Below, piece by piece: positions 1-9,017 of a stretch of 64,000 nucleotides of DNA (positions are counted from its first letter, which is position 1; each line of letters starts with the position of its first letter). A program made the position numbers and the translations under genes. Source of the stretch: CBDDHT01 sp965227905 (GTDB lineage: Bacteria; Pseudomonadota; Alphaproteobacteria; Rhizobiales; Methyloligellaceae); the NCBI GenBank assembly GCA_965227905.1, contig OZ245780.1, positions 5,766,001 through 5,830,000 on the forward strand, read 5' to 3'. The notes under the pieces are model-generated. The model was not told the origin of the DNA. It ran no database searches and was given only the letters and a program-made list of their open reading frames with translations.

Positions 1-1
1 G

Positions 2-844
2 GGCGTCACACTTCATCGCCGGCAACCCGGTTTCCTTACCGGAACCAATATCCCGCCATCCATCGCCATCATGACCTGCGTCCTCGATGCTCTGCTTGCC
101 GCCAACCAGGGCGTCAAGGACTACGGGCTCGAACTCGGCCAGACGCTACACCTGATCCAGGACGCTGCCGCCATCCGTGCCTGCCGGGATCTCGTGCAGG
201 AATATCTGCAGAAGGCAGGTTTTGCCGACATCTTCACGCCCGTCACCTCGCTCCATTGGATGGGCGCCTGGCCTTATGACGACGATCAGGCAGCGGCTCT
301 CGTCAGCTATGGCGGAACGCTGGCAGCCGTCGGCGGCGCGGTGAGCGTCACAACCAAGAGCACCCACGAGGCCTTCGGTATCCCGACACCGGAGGCCAAT
401 GTCGCCGGGCTCAAGACCACACGCATGGCCATTTACATGGCACGGCAAATTCGTCTCGCGGGCCTGCCGGAATATGAGCTTGAATGCGAGATGATCGGCA
501 GGGAAGTCCGTCCCATCATCGACAAGGTACTTGAGATGGGCGACGGCGATGTCGCGCTTGGCTCGATCCGAGCCTTCGAGGCCGGTGTCATGGACGTCCC
601 ATGGTCACCCAACCGTCACACCAAGAGCCGCATCATGCCCGCACGCGATCTCGACGGTTACCTCCGCATCCTGAGCCCGGGCCTCATGCCATTCCCCAAG
701 GATGTGATGGACTATCACGAGGAGAAGCTGCGAAAGCGCGCGGAAGTCGAAGGCGTCGACTATGGCAACGATCTTGCCGTCGAGAGTGTCTACGAAATCT
801 CGGAATCGCTGGAAAAGCTGATCCCGTTTCCGTACGCGGCATAA
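2..844 (+). CDS. glmE: Methylaspartate (glutamate) mutase E subunit, 3' part
   Basis: The reading frame is open from the left edge, so the true start lies outside the window; 280 residues are visible. The protein matches the C-terminal part of the large (epsilon) subunit of coenzyme-B12-dependent glutamate mutase, which interconverts L-glutamate and threo-3-methylaspartate in a TIM-barrel domain and works with a small cobalamin-binding S subunit. Family-like segments are the stretch around PPSIAIMTCVLDALL near residues 19-33 and the conserved C-terminal PFPKDVMDYHEEKLRKRA region. The partner S subunit and methylaspartase are not in the window, so the pathway cannot be assigned. It is followed by a strong hairpin and a convergent gene. 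Recognition is from the family sequence; I am fairly sure of the family. Confidence 0.85.
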   Translation, partial: GVTLHRRQPGFLTGTNIPPSIAIMTCVLDALLAANQGVKDYGLELGQTLHLIQDAAAIRACRDLVQEYLQKAGFADIFTPVTSLHWMGAWPYDDDQAAALVSYGGTLAAVGGAVSVTTKSTHEAFGIPTPEANVAGLKTTRMAIYMARQIRLAGLPEYELECEMIGREVRPIIDKVLEMGDGDVALGSIRAFEAGVMDVPWSPNRHTKSRIMPARDLDGYLRILSPGLMPFPKDVMDYHEEKLRKRAEVEGVDYGNDLAVESVYEISESLEKLIPFPYAA

Positions 845-901
845 CGCAGACCAAACATATATCGCCAGTGTGCGTCAGAAGTCCGCCTTGTGCACCTAGC
901 T

Positions 902-955
902 TATCAACGAGCCTCCCGGACCGACAGACATCTCGGTCCGGGTGGCTCGCTGATA
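902..955. terminator. Large hairpin between convergent genes, likely bidirectional terminator
   Basis: The arms 902-924 and 933-955 pair over 21 of 23 positions around an 8-base loop, with a core of ten perfect pairs (CCCGGACCGA with TCGGTCCGGG). It sits 58 bases after the mutase stop and 20 bases beyond the stop of the convergent minus-strand gene. Neither side has a long T run, so its termination role is inferred from position and stem strength. Confidence 0.6.
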
Positions 956-974
956 GTTCGACAGATTAGCTTAG

Positions 975-1316
975 CTAGCCTTTCGGCTTTGGTCGGCAGG
1001 TACCAGGATAAGCAACGTCATATCCCGCAGCCGCAGCCTCACATGAATTGCCGTATGTATTGCCATCGCACCCGCAAACCGGCATGTAAATCTTGATGCA
1101 TATCTCGGGCCGAGGCCTACATGTTCCGAATTGATCGCCTATTCCGCATGCACTTGCTACTTGAAAATCACACCACTCACTTTTTTTACATTGAATATTT
1201 ATAAATCCCCCACAAACAGGCACATTTATTATTTTTCCATCTCTTTTCAATTCCAGGGATGAGGCCCCGAAAGTGCCACCAACGAGAAATGCAACCATGA
1301 TAAAGATATTTTTCAT
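975..1316 (-). CDS. Secreted Kazal-type protease inhibitor-like protein
   Basis: This 113-residue protein has a hydrophobic N-terminal export signal (about residues 1-19). At residues 73-107 it has a Kazal inhibitor domain: C73, then PVCGCDG at 79-85, the hallmark TYGNSC at 87-92, and C107. Extra cysteines at 35, 43, 49, 57 and 66 suggest further disulphides. Kazal domains inhibit serine proteases by a substrate-like loop; the target is unknown. I chose the start at 1316 because GGAGG lies 8 bases upstream, while an in-frame ATG 15 bases earlier overlaps that site. The gene and its upstream region are strikingly AT-rich relative to all neighbours, which suggests acquisition. No operon partner is visible. 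Confidence 0.8.
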   Translation of the reverse strand: MKNIFIMVAFLVGGTFGASSLELKRDGKIINVPVCGGFINIQCKKSEWCDFQVASACGIGDQFGTCRPRPEICIKIYMPVCGCDGNTYGNSCEAAAAGYDVAYPGTCRPKPKG

Positions 1317-1563
1317 TGATATATCCTCCATTATTTAGTTTTTTGATTATATTTTTTATATTAGAAAATTCAACAATAATTATTATTTTAATATTACATT
1401 CTACAAATGTCTCTCGCAATGCAGAAGCTCCACAGAGAAACAAGCTGATCCTCCATATAATCAAGTTGGATAACAGCGCAATTGGGCCCCTCTAAGGGAC
1501 TCGTATCCCTGTTTCCGGCGTGAGAGCCCGGCGTCCGAGGGCACGGCTGCAACGCAGGCCTTA

Positions 1564-2676
1564 TTACTTCGACTTCGAAGCGATTTCATCCAGACGGTCG
1601 AAACGGCAGCCCTTCTCGATCAACCGGCGAAGCTGACCTGTCTCGGTGGACGTGACCGGCAGGATGCCCCATGCCTTTCCGAGTTGTTCCAGTCCGAGCT
1701 TGAAGTCTGCGTCCCTGGCCGACGCAATCAGCATAAGTCCCCTTTGATAACTAGAGTAGCCATTGTCTGGAGCGGCACTCTTGTAACCGAACGTATGCAG
1801 CTTCGCGCCGATCTTTTCGTCCGTCTTGTTGACGTCGGTCACGCCGAGATAGGTCGCAGGCCAGCGCAGACCTTGATCACGCAGGTTTTCGGCGGCCGAG
1901 AGCTTCAACGCCAGCTTGAGCCACGGATGGTCAAAGAAGTTGAGCGGCTGGCTATCGGACCGCCAGTTGTTGCTGGTCAGCTGATCGCCGAAGCGGGTTT
2001 GCACCTCGTTGATGGCGGCGTCGAAGACGGGTCTTGCTGCGGCGCTGCAGCCCGAAACCGAAAGCTCGCCGGCCGGCAGCGCGAGGGATTTCGCCGGCCA
2101 TTGCGAACCGCATCCCGCGCCGATCAACCGGCCGACGATCGCATGTTCCCACGTACCTTTTGCCGCGCCCTTCGCGGCGCGGCGCAGCCAGTCGAGGCCT
2201 TCCGGAACACTTTTTTCGATACCGATACCCATGTGAGCCAGAGCCAGACTGGTCTGGACGACGGAAAAGCCGTTGAATCGCTTCTTCAATCTGAAACTAA
2301 AAGATTTCTCACCATCGATTCCAGCCATTTTCAGCCGCAGATGCTCGGTAATCAGCAGGACGACTTCGCCGCCGATCTTTGGTTCGCCGCCGGCCGTGAG
2401 TGCCTTGCCGCGTTGTTTGGCCGCGGCAAGGAGCTGCTCGATATCGGGACTCGCGGGATTGTCGATCTCGTCAGGCATCTTCGCGATGAGAGACTTCACC
2501 TCCTCGGCGTAGATGCTCCTAGCCGCCCTTACACATCCGCGGCGATTGCTCGTGTTCTGCAGCACCAGTTCGTGAAAGCCCTTGGTATTGTTTTCAGCTT
2601 TGCCGCTCGCGGGCACGAAAAGACATGCCAACACGATGAGCGCGGCATGAGGCGAACTGGATCGCAGACGGAACAT
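1564..2676 (-). CDS. Exported protein of unknown function
   Basis: A 370-residue protein starts with a charged then hydrophobic segment ending around PASGKAE (residues 19-27), consistent with a Sec signal peptide. I do not recognise a family. The mature part has several cysteines and a segment near residues 150-185 (LALAHMGIGI..VPEGLDWLRRAAKGA) that resembles a Sel1/TPR-type helical hairpin, so a helical-repeat periplasmic protein is possible. The start at 2676 is supported by GGAGAAACC immediately before ATG; an ATG further upstream lacks such a site. It stands alone between the Kazal-like gene and the DapA-family gene, all on the minus strand. Confidence 0.7.
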   Translation of the reverse strand: MFRLRSSSPHAALIVLACLFVPASGKAENNTKGFHELVLQNTSNRRGCVRAARSIYAEEVKSLIAKMPDEIDNPASPDIEQLLAAAKQRGKALTAGGEPKIGGEVVLLITEHLRLKMAGIDGEKSFSFRLKKRFNGFSVVQTSLALAHMGIGIEKSVPEGLDWLRRAAKGAAKGTWEHAIVGRLIGAGCGSQWPAKSLALPAGELSVSGCSAAARPVFDAAINEVQTRFGDQLTSNNWRSDSQPLNFFDHPWLKLALKLSAAENLRDQGLRWPATYLGVTDVNKTDEKIGAKLHTFGYKSAAPDNGYSSYQRGLMLIASARDADFKLGLEQLGKAWGILPVTSTETGQLRRLIEKGCRFDRLDEIASKSK

Positions 2677-2824
2677 GGTTTCTCCAGGAAAAAGGACGGC
2701 TGGGTCCGGTTGAGGAATTCGAAGTGTGCAGCATGACCGCAAGAGATGACAACCGGAAAAGGTCCGGTGCTACGCTGTCGCAATGAATGGAGTTTCCTGG
2801 GCGTGCGCCGACCCCAGGCTCACC

Positions 2825-3736
2825 TCAATGATGCAGTTTCCCGATTTCTTGAAGGCCCCCAAGTTCCTGTAGCATCGCACGAAGCTCATCGCGCCCCCGT
2901 CCCGGCAGAGGTCGCTGCGGCGGTAGCGGATCGCCGACGTCATATCCCTGTAATTCCAATCCACCTTTTATGCAGGCAGCGAGATTGTATTTGGCGAACG
3001 CCTGATTGAGAGCCCAGAGCTTCTTTTGCGCGATCATCGCACCGCTCCAGTCTCCTTGCATGCAGAGACCATAGAGTGCGACGCTCTGCGATGGCACGAT
3101 ACAGGCGGGACCTGCCATCCAACCAACGCCGCCGATCAGCATGACGGCCGCAGGGATATGGGCCGATGCCGAGAAGACCTCCATCCGGTCGCCGACACGA
3201 TTGATGATCGACAACAACCGTCCCGTGTTGCTGGAAGCATCTTTGATGTAGCCGATGTTCTCGATGTGCGCGAGCCGCTCAATCACCGTGAGAGTGAGGT
3301 CGCTGCGCTGGAAATTGGGGTTGGTGTAAAGCACGACTGGTAGAGACGTTGCCTCGGCAATGCTTCTGAAATAGTCGTAGGTTCCTTCATCGCCGACGGG
3401 AAAATAGGCTTCCATAATCGCCAGGATTCCATCGCAACCCAAATCGCCAAACGCCCGCGTCTGGCGTTCGGCTTCGCTTATTGTGGTCGCCGCAACACCG
3501 GCGACAACAGGCACACGCCCATCCGCTGCTTCGACGACGGTTTCGACAATCGTTCTCTTTTGAGCCCAGGTCAGATAGGCAAACTCTCCCGTGGATCCCA
3601 GCGGCGTTAATCCGTGCACGCCAGCGTCGATCAGGTCCTTACAAAGCTGTGTCAGCACATCGCGCATAACCTCGCCAGACGAATGGATCGGCGATACGAG
3701 ATATGGGAACACGCCATGGAGAGGTTTGTGATTCAT
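2825..3736 (-). CDS. DapA/N-acetylneuraminate lyase family protein
   Basis: A 303-residue TIM-barrel lyase or aldolase of the dihydrodipicolinate synthase family. The Schiff-base lysine is K165 in YIKDAS, the proton-relay tyrosine is Y137 in VVLYTNP, and the substrate-carboxylate loop GSTGE is at 47-51. These show that the pyruvate- or ketoacid-type chemistry is intact. It is probably not housekeeping DapA, because the flanking genes are not lysine-biosynthetic. The substrate cannot be read from sequence; catabolic members act on sugar acids, hydroxyproline products or aromatic aldol products. GGGAG lies 9 bases before the ATG. It diverges from the glyoxalase-fold gene at 3918, with 181 bases between them for promoters. 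Confidence 0.85.
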   Translation of the reverse strand: MNHKPLHGVFPYLVSPIHSSGEVMRDVLTQLCKDLIDAGVHGLTPLGSTGEFAYLTWAQKRTIVETVVEAADGRVPVVAGVAATTISEAERQTRAFGDLGCDGILAIMEAYFPVGDEGTYDYFRSIAEATSLPVVLYTNPNFQRSDLTLTVIERLAHIENIGYIKDASSNTGRLLSIINRVGDRMEVFSASAHIPAAVMLIGGVGWMAGPACIVPSQSVALYGLCMQGDWSGAMIAQKKLWALNQAFAKYNLAACIKGGLELQGYDVGDPLPPQRPLPGRGRDELRAMLQELGGLQEIGKLHH

Positions 3737-3917
3737 GACAATGGTCTCCCGGAACTTCGGCCGTTCGCAGACACAATCTTCACCGACAAGATATTTAGGA
3801 ACGGGAGAGGTCCCTTCCCGAACGCCTCATGTTACCTAGGTGCCAAAGGAACGAACAATGCGCTCGGTCAGGGCCTTTGACCGCAAGCCGAATTCACTTG
3901 AAGAGGAAGAACCGTCT

Positions 3918-4325
3918 ATGAAGTTGACTTTGCATCACCTGAATCTTTGCACAACAAACGTCTCGGCCATGGACGCATTCTACCAGGAGGTGCTCGACAT
4001 GGCGCCCGATCCATCCATGGGGACGCAGCGTATCAAGAACGACGGCTATGCCGGTGACGTATCGTTCGTGACCGATGGCACGACACAGGTCCATCTGGCA
4101 GAGAAAGACCTGAACTGCGGCTTCCATACGAACAACATCGTCAATCCGATGGAAAAGGGACATATTGCCTTCAGAACAGACGACATCGCCGCATTCAAGA
4201 AGCGCCTGGAAGAGAAAGATATCCCCTATTCCGATTATGGCGGATGGGCCATGAGCGGCTGGGAACAGATTTTCTTCTACGATCCCGATGGCAATGTCAT
4301 TGAGGTTCATCAGGCGCCGGACTGA
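3918..4325 (+). CDS. Glyoxalase/VOC superfamily protein
   Basis: A 135-residue protein of the vicinal oxygen chelate fold. Candidate metal ligands are visible: H6 and H7 at the N terminus (LTLHHLNL), a histidine in KGHIAFR, and a glutamate in NVIEVHQ near the C terminus. The pattern DPDGNVIEVHQ is typical of lyase or dioxygenase members such as glyoxalase I or fosfomycin-resistance-like proteins. The substrate is unknown. I place the start at 3918, where GAGGAAGAACC precedes the ATG; an in-frame ATG at 3840 has no comparable site and would add a non-homologous leader. It is divergent from the DapA-family gene. Confidence 0.8.
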   Translation: MKLTLHHLNLCTTNVSAMDAFYQEVLDMAPDPSMGTQRIKNDGYAGDVSFVTDGTTQVHLAEKDLNCGFHTNNIVNPMEKGHIAFRTDDIAAFKKRLEEKDIPYSDYGGWAMSGWEQIFFYDPDGNVIEVHQAPD

Positions 4326-4539
4326 CCGGCACACCCCTCTAAGGCCGGTGAAATTTCCCCTTTTTGCCGACAACCAAACACGGGCCCAATTGGACGCCGG
4401 TCTGTCGATAGACTATCAGTAGTCTCAGATCGATCTGTGGGGGACGATCCATAGGCGTGTGTGCAAATCCCTCTGGAGCCAGATGAGAGGCGTCAACATC
4501 TTTATCGGATTGCGCGCGGAGAGACGGTAACTGTCGTCG

Positions 4540-5745
4540 ATGCAACGAAACGCGCGCGGATACTACGACGCGATCATCCTAGGCGCAGGTGGCGCCGGGA
4601 TGATGTGTGCCGCAATTGCCGGTCAGCGCGGACGAAAGATTCTGCTGATCGACCATGCGGACCAGCCTGGAAAAAAGATTCTCATCTCGGGCGGCGGGCG
4701 CTGCAATTTCACGAACCGCGAGGCGCCACCCGACCGCTACCTCTCGGCAAACCCGCATTTCACCAAGTCGGCTCTGAGCCGCTATACGCCGAATGACTTT
4801 ATCGCGCTGGTCGACCGATACGCCATCGCCTGGCACGAGAAGACTCTTGGCCAACTGTTCTGCGACGGCTCGGCCAAACAGATCGTCGCCATGCTGCTCG
4901 ACGAATGTGCGAAGGGACAAGTTGAGTTGAAGCTTGGAGAAGCCATCCGCGATGTCACGCATGGCGATGGCATCTATCGCGTGAAGTTCGGCGATAGCCA
5001 GGCGCAGGCGCCCGCCCTCGTGATCGCAACGGGGGGCCCGTCGATCCCCAAAATGGGCGCGACGGACTTTGCCTACGTGCTGGCAAGGCAGTTCGGCCTC
5101 AACGTGGTCGAGCCACGCCCGGCGCTGGTACCATTGACGTTGGGCAAGGACGAGGCCCTGTTCACCTCACTCTCCGGCGTGTCGACAGATGTCATCGTCC
5201 GCTGCGGCAAGACGGCGTTTCGCGAAGCGGCCTTGTTCACCCACAAGGGTCTCTCGGGCCCTGCAATCCTTCAGATCTCCTCTTACTGGAAACATAGGCA
5301 GCCTATCGAAATCGACTTTGCCCCGGCATCGGACCGGGGCTGGTTGATCGAGGCCAAACGCCATCACCCGCGGGCAGCATTGCGCACCGCGCTGGCTGAA
5401 CCGCTGCCGTCTCGACTGGCAGACGCACTCGGCGCGCGGAGCGGTCTCGGCGGTGAACTCGGCAACATCGCCGACAAAAAGCTCGAGTTACTGGAGAGCA
5501 AGCTTTCGGCCTGGCGCTTCAGCCCCAGCGGGACGGAAGGGTTTGCAAAAGCGGAAGTGACGGCCGGCGGCATCGATACAGCAGGCCTCTCGTCGCAAAG
5601 CATGGAAGCCCGACATCTGCGCGGCCTCTATGCCATCGGCGAAGGCGTCGATGTCACCGGATGGCTCGGTGGCTACAATTTCCAATGGGCCTGGGCGAGC
5701 GGATGGGCCGCAGGACAGGCAATTGGCGCTACGACCACAACATGA
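4540..5745 (+). CDS. HI0933/YhiN-family FAD-dependent oxidoreductase
   Basis: A 401-residue flavoprotein. The dinucleotide-binding motif GAGGAG is at residues 15-20, the family signature around KKILISGGGRCNFTN follows at about 45-59, and the C-terminal FAD site shows GEGVDVTGWLGGYNFQWA. These define the HI0933/BaiN-like family, whose physiological substrates are mostly unknown. Length is normal. Its TGA stop overlaps the next gene's ATG by four bases, so the two are probably translationally coupled. The start has only a weak ribosome-binding site, but the FAD motif begins soon after it. Confidence 0.85.
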   Translation: MQRNARGYYDAIILGAGGAGMMCAAIAGQRGRKILLIDHADQPGKKILISGGGRCNFTNREAPPDRYLSANPHFTKSALSRYTPNDFIALVDRYAIAWHEKTLGQLFCDGSAKQIVAMLLDECAKGQVELKLGEAIRDVTHGDGIYRVKFGDSQAQAPALVIATGGPSIPKMGATDFAYVLARQFGLNVVEPRPALVPLTLGKDEALFTSLSGVSTDVIVRCGKTAFREAALFTHKGLSGPAILQISSYWKHRQPIEIDFAPASDRGWLIEAKRHHPRAALRTALAEPLPSRLADALGARSGLGGELGNIADKKLELLESKLSAWRFSPSGTEGFAKAEVTAGGIDTAGLSSQSMEARHLRGLYAIGEGVDVTGWLGGYNFQWAWASGWAAGQAIGATTTT

Positions 5746-6527
5746 AAATCATCCATCTCACCGACCCGCACCTCGTCCCACCAGGCAAGACACTGTGGGG
5801 CAAAGAATCCGCCGACCGCCTGGATCGTTGCCTAGACGATATCGCGCAATGGCATGGCGACGCGGCATTCTGCGTGATCTCGGGAGACATCACCAATGCC
5901 GGCGACCCGGCTGCCTACAACTGGGTCAGAGAACGGCTTCGATCATTTCCGCTAAAGACGTTTCTGATGATCGGCAACCATGACGACAGAGACAAATTTT
6001 GCGCGGCCTTTCCCGAAGTGCCGCAAGACGACAACGGTTTTGTCCAATACACGCATTCGACGGAACAGGGCGTGTTTCTATTTCTGGACACCCATAAGGG
6101 TGGCGCTGTTTCGCAAGGTCTCTATTGTGCCGAGCGACGGCGTTGGCTGACTGACCGCTTACGCGAGGCCGGCACGCGGCCGATCTACATATTCATGCAC
6201 CACCCGCCCTTCGACATCGGCCTTCCCTATGTGGACCGGATCAAGCTGGAAGAACCGGAAGCATTCGCGAACATCATCGCTTCGGCCAAGGCAATCAGGC
6301 ATCTGTTCTTCGGCCATGTGCACCGAGCCGCCTTCGTCAACTGGCGCGGCATACCGTGCACCGCATTGCCCGGTTCCAACCATCAAGTGCCTCTTTCCGC
6401 CGGCAGTGTTTCAACCCGCTACAGCTTCGAGCCGGCGATGTATGCCGTGGCTCTGCTGTCCGACGATCAGGTCACGGTTCATTTCGATGCCTGCCTGGAT
6501 CGAACAGCGATCGACGATTCTCTCTGA
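5742..6527 (+). CDS. Calcineurin-like metallophosphoesterase (CpdA/GpdQ type)
   Basis: A 261-residue class III cyclic-nucleotide or glycerophosphodiester phosphodiesterase-like enzyme. All metal-binding motifs are present in order: DPH at residues 8-10, GD in SGDITNAG, GNHDD, the HHPPF motif and the C-terminal GHVH. The members known best are CpdA (cAMP hydrolysis) and GpdQ (glycerophosphodiesters); which one applies here cannot be told. The ATG overlaps the stop of the preceding flavoprotein gene (ATGA), which decides this start over an upstream in-frame ATG that would lie inside the neighbour. Confidence 0.85.
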   Translation: MKIIHLTDPHLVPPGKTLWGKESADRLDRCLDDIAQWHGDAAFCVISGDITNAGDPAAYNWVRERLRSFPLKTFLMIGNHDDRDKFCAAFPEVPQDDNGFVQYTHSTEQGVFLFLDTHKGGAVSQGLYCAERRRWLTDRLREAGTRPIYIFMHHPPFDIGLPYVDRIKLEEPEAFANIIASAKAIRHLFFGHVHRAAFVNWRGIPCTALPGSNHQVPLSAGSVSTRYSFEPAMYAVALLSDDQVTVHFDACLDRTAIDDSL

Positions 6528-6594
6528 CAGCAGCCTCTCGTTGCGCTAGGTCATAAGACGCAACCGTCCTTCTATCCTTTGGCGATCCAACCCG

Positions 6595-7527
6595 ATGAGC
6601 ATTGTCTTCGAGACGGTCATACCGTTCTTTGCCATCATCTTCTGCGGGATCCTCGCCGGGCGGCGTGGTCTGCTGACAGGCGGTGGCGTGCGAGCGCTCA
6701 ACGCATTCGTCTTCTACTTTGCCCTTCCGGCCCTGGTCTTCCTTAAGCTGGCCCAGACCCCGCTTGAAGGCCTTCTCCATCCGACCTTCCTGCTGGCTTG
6801 GCTCTGCGCTGCGCTTTGGACGTTTTTCGCCTGCGCCGTGCTCGGCCGACTGATGTTCAACACATCGCCCGGCGAGGCCGCCGTCCAGGGCCTCGGATGC
6901 TGCTTTTCCAATACCGGTTTTCTTGGCTTTCCGATGCTGGTCGCCCTCTATGGCGACTGGGTGACCGGCCCCTTTGTGATTGCGCTGACCGTCGACATGG
7001 TCGTGCTCATACCGCTGGCGACCGTCTGGCTGCAGGCCATGTCCGAGGATCGCAGCGGCTCGATTCCAAGACGTGTGATGCGGGCATGGGGCGACTCGCT
7101 CCTGACGCCCCTGGTCGCTGCCATTTTCCTTGGACTTGCCGTGTCGGCGACAGGCATTGGCATCGCCACACCCATCGAAAATTTCCTCAAGGTCATGGGG
7201 CAGGCCGCGGCGCCCAGTGCCCTCTTTGCCCTTGGCGTCGCACTCGTCGGCCGGCGTGTGGATGAACGGCGGGGCGAACTGGTGTTTCTCACCATCGGGA
7301 AGCTGGCAATCCACCCGGGCAACGTCGCTTTATTCGTAACCCTCTTCAACGTCGAAGACGATTGGGCCAGGGTCGGGATTCTCTTCGCGGCCTTGCCGAT
7401 CGCCAACACCGTCTTCGTGATGGCCGATCAGTTCAATGTTTATTCCGTGCGCTCTTCCGCTGCCATCCTCGTGACGACGCTGGTGTCGGTCGCAACGCTC
7501 TCGGCACTTGTCTACATTCTGCAGTAG
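6595..7527 (+). CDS. AEC-family transporter
   Basis: A 310-residue integral membrane protein with about ten hydrophobic segments in two five-helix halves, as in the auxin efflux carrier family. Typical features are the N-terminal helix followed by LNAFVFYFALPALVF and the C-terminal ANTVFVMADQF segment, which is the conserved N-T-F-V-A/M-x-Y/Q motif. Bacterial members move malate, malonate or other small organic acids, probably by proton coupling. It lies 67 bases after the phosphoesterase on the same strand, so co-transcription is possible. The substrate is unknown. Confidence 0.85.
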   Translation: MSIVFETVIPFFAIIFCGILAGRRGLLTGGGVRALNAFVFYFALPALVFLKLAQTPLEGLLHPTFLLAWLCAALWTFFACAVLGRLMFNTSPGEAAVQGLGCCFSNTGFLGFPMLVALYGDWVTGPFVIALTVDMVVLIPLATVWLQAMSEDRSGSIPRRVMRAWGDSLLTPLVAAIFLGLAVSATGIGIATPIENFLKVMGQAAAPSALFALGVALVGRRVDERRGELVFLTIGKLAIHPGNVALFVTLFNVEDDWARVGILFAALPIANTVFVMADQFNVYSVRSSAAILVTTLVSVATLSALVYILQ

Positions 7528-7577
7528 TGCGCATCCGGCGTCGCGATAGAGGGCTCCACAACTCGCGCACCAAACGT

Positions 7578-7688
7578 CGTCATTGCCGGACCTGATCCGG
7601 CAATCCATGCAATGTCGGCAATTTAATATTTAGCTGATTTTAAAATCGAGAGTCCGCATGGATACCTGGGTCAAGCTCGGGTATGACG
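7578..7688. repeat. Palindromic intergenic repeat, family 1
   Basis: Two palindromic modules are joined by an AT-rich spacer. The first (7578-7609) carries TTGCCGGACCTGATCCGGCAA. The second (7657-7688) carries ACCTGGGTCAAGCTCGGGT and ends in TATGACG. The outer CGTCAT and ATGACG ends are also inverted. Related copies are at 10111-10177 (reverse order) and 31099-31222, with a divergent one at 42329-42406. It lies between convergent genes. Confidence 0.8.
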
Positions 7689-7726
7689 ATTTGGGGTCGA
7701 GGAAGAATTGAGCGAAAGGTCGCGCT

Positions 7727-8110
7727 TCAACCCGCTGTCTCCGCGATCATCTCGATTTCGACCTTTGCGTCGAGCGGCAGGCTCGCGACGCCAATCGTTG
7801 TTCGTGCCGGGTATGGCTCGCTGAACTGCTCTGCATAGACCGCATTCATCGCCTGGAAATCAGCCATATCGGTCAGGTAGACTTGAACCTTCACGACGTC
7901 CGTTTCCTGGAGACCGGCGGCATCGAGAACGGCAAAGAGGTTTGAAAAGCATTGCCGCGTCTGGTCCGCAACCGAGCCTTCGACAAGCTTATTCGTCGCC
8001 GCATCGATTGGCGTCTGACCGGACAGGAACATCAGGTTCGAACCCGCGGCTGCATGCGAGTAGGGGCCGATGGCCGCCGCACCTGGCGCGGTGATTGTCG
8101 ATCGAGGCAT
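7727..8110 (-). CDS. RidA family (YjgF/YER057c/UK114) enamine/imine deaminase
   Basis: A 127-residue RidA protein. R103 in PARTTIGV, the arginine that holds the substrate carboxylate, and the acidic residue E120 in VEIEMIA are conserved. Family members hydrolyse reactive enamines or imines from amino-acid metabolism. It is the last gene of a minus-strand set, 19 bases behind aspartate dehydrogenase, whose product iminoaspartate is an imine of the kind RidA proteins hydrolyse. I infer that the pair deaminates aspartate to oxaloacetate or limits imine damage. GGAG lies 6 bases before the ATG. Confidence 0.9.
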   Translation of the reverse strand: MPRSTITAPGAAAIGPYSHAAAGSNLMFLSGQTPIDAATNKLVEGSVADQTRQCFSNLFAVLDAAGLQETDVVKVQVYLTDMADFQAMNAVYAEQFSEPYPARTTIGVASLPLDAKVEIEMIAETAG

Positions 8111-8129
8111 TGCGGTCTCCGTCGGTTCT

Positions 8130-8951
8130 CTAGGTTCCGGCGACCAGCGGCGCCGTCATGCGGTGCAGGGCGGCAATCACGCTTTTTGAGACGATCTTTC
8201 CGGTCTTTGGGTTTTCGGGAGACGGGAGATTATTGATTGTCATGGTCGCCTCGCCAGAGTCCGACTCGAGTGTGACCGTCTGCCGGTTGCGCTCGATCTC
8301 TGGGTCTGCCCAGACCTCGACGCGAGTCTTCTCCGGACCGACGCCGGCCAATGCGAGAGCCGCCGCAACATTCACATTCGCCGGGAATGCTTCTGCCGCC
8401 TCGCCGGCATGGCCTTCGAATACCAGCTTCGCTTCGCTGAGATTGTCGACATCGATCCCGTTCGCGACGAGATAGGGCGCACCGGACAGACCCGTCGGTG
8501 GCTTGCGCGTCGTTATCGTGACCTTGTGCAGATCCCCGACCGCCATGGCGCGGACCGTATCGAGACCAATGAGTGCGCCTGTCGGCACGACGATGCGTCC
8601 GCCCGTTTTGCGGGCTTCGTCGACCAGATGCAGATGTTTCAACAACGCGCCGACAGACAGCGGCATCAGACAACGCCCCTTGGCGATGGTCGGCTCCGCC
8701 ACTTCTGCGAAAGCGGCCGACGGTGTGCACTCGACGATGACATCGGCGTGGTCGGCAAGTTCGCCCGATGTCGTCACTGCTGGCGGCGCCGCGAAGTCGG
8801 CGACACGTTCCTTCGCACGTTCCAGGTTCGATGCCGCAACGGCTGTCAGCCGGAACCCTTCCAGTTTGCCCTGATCGACATAGCGCGCGACATGCATCCC
8901 GATCGCGCCGAGACCCGCAATCCCCAATCTGATTTCACCATTCGCTGTCAC
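8130..8951 (-). CDS. nadX: Aspartate dehydrogenase
   Basis: A 273-residue NAD(P)-dependent L-aspartate dehydrogenase. The Rossmann motif GLGAIG is at 13-18, and the C-terminal catalytic domain has ANVNVAAALALAG followed by VEVWADPEIERN, both typical of this family. The enzyme makes iminoaspartate, which feeds NAD synthesis with NadA or is hydrolysed to oxaloacetate. No nadA or nadC gene is nearby and a RidA gene follows directly, so a catabolic role seems likelier. The start is a GTG with AGGAG nine bases upstream. Confidence 0.85.
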   Translation of the reverse strand: MTANGEIRLGIAGLGAIGMHVARYVDQGKLEGFRLTAVAASNLERAKERVADFAAPPAVTTSGELADHADVIVECTPSAAFAEVAEPTIAKGRCLMPLSVGALLKHLHLVDEARKTGGRIVVPTGALIGLDTVRAMAVGDLHKVTITTRKPPTGLSGAPYLVANGIDVDNLSEAKLVFEGHAGEAAEAFPANVNVAAALALAGVGPEKTRVEVWADPEIERNRQTVTLESDSGEATMTINNLPSPENPKTGKIVSKSVIAALHRMTAPLVAGT

Positions 8952-9017
8952 AATGAAGATCTCCTCTGCCGGTCTGCTGACGCCAACAGTTGAAGTGACG
9001 GTTATCGCGCCCGTTCG

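Noticed and set aside
1684..2736. A 350-codon plus-strand frame opposite the exported protein gene
   Set aside because: No family likeness and no ribosome-binding site; the minus-strand frame has a signal peptide and a good site.
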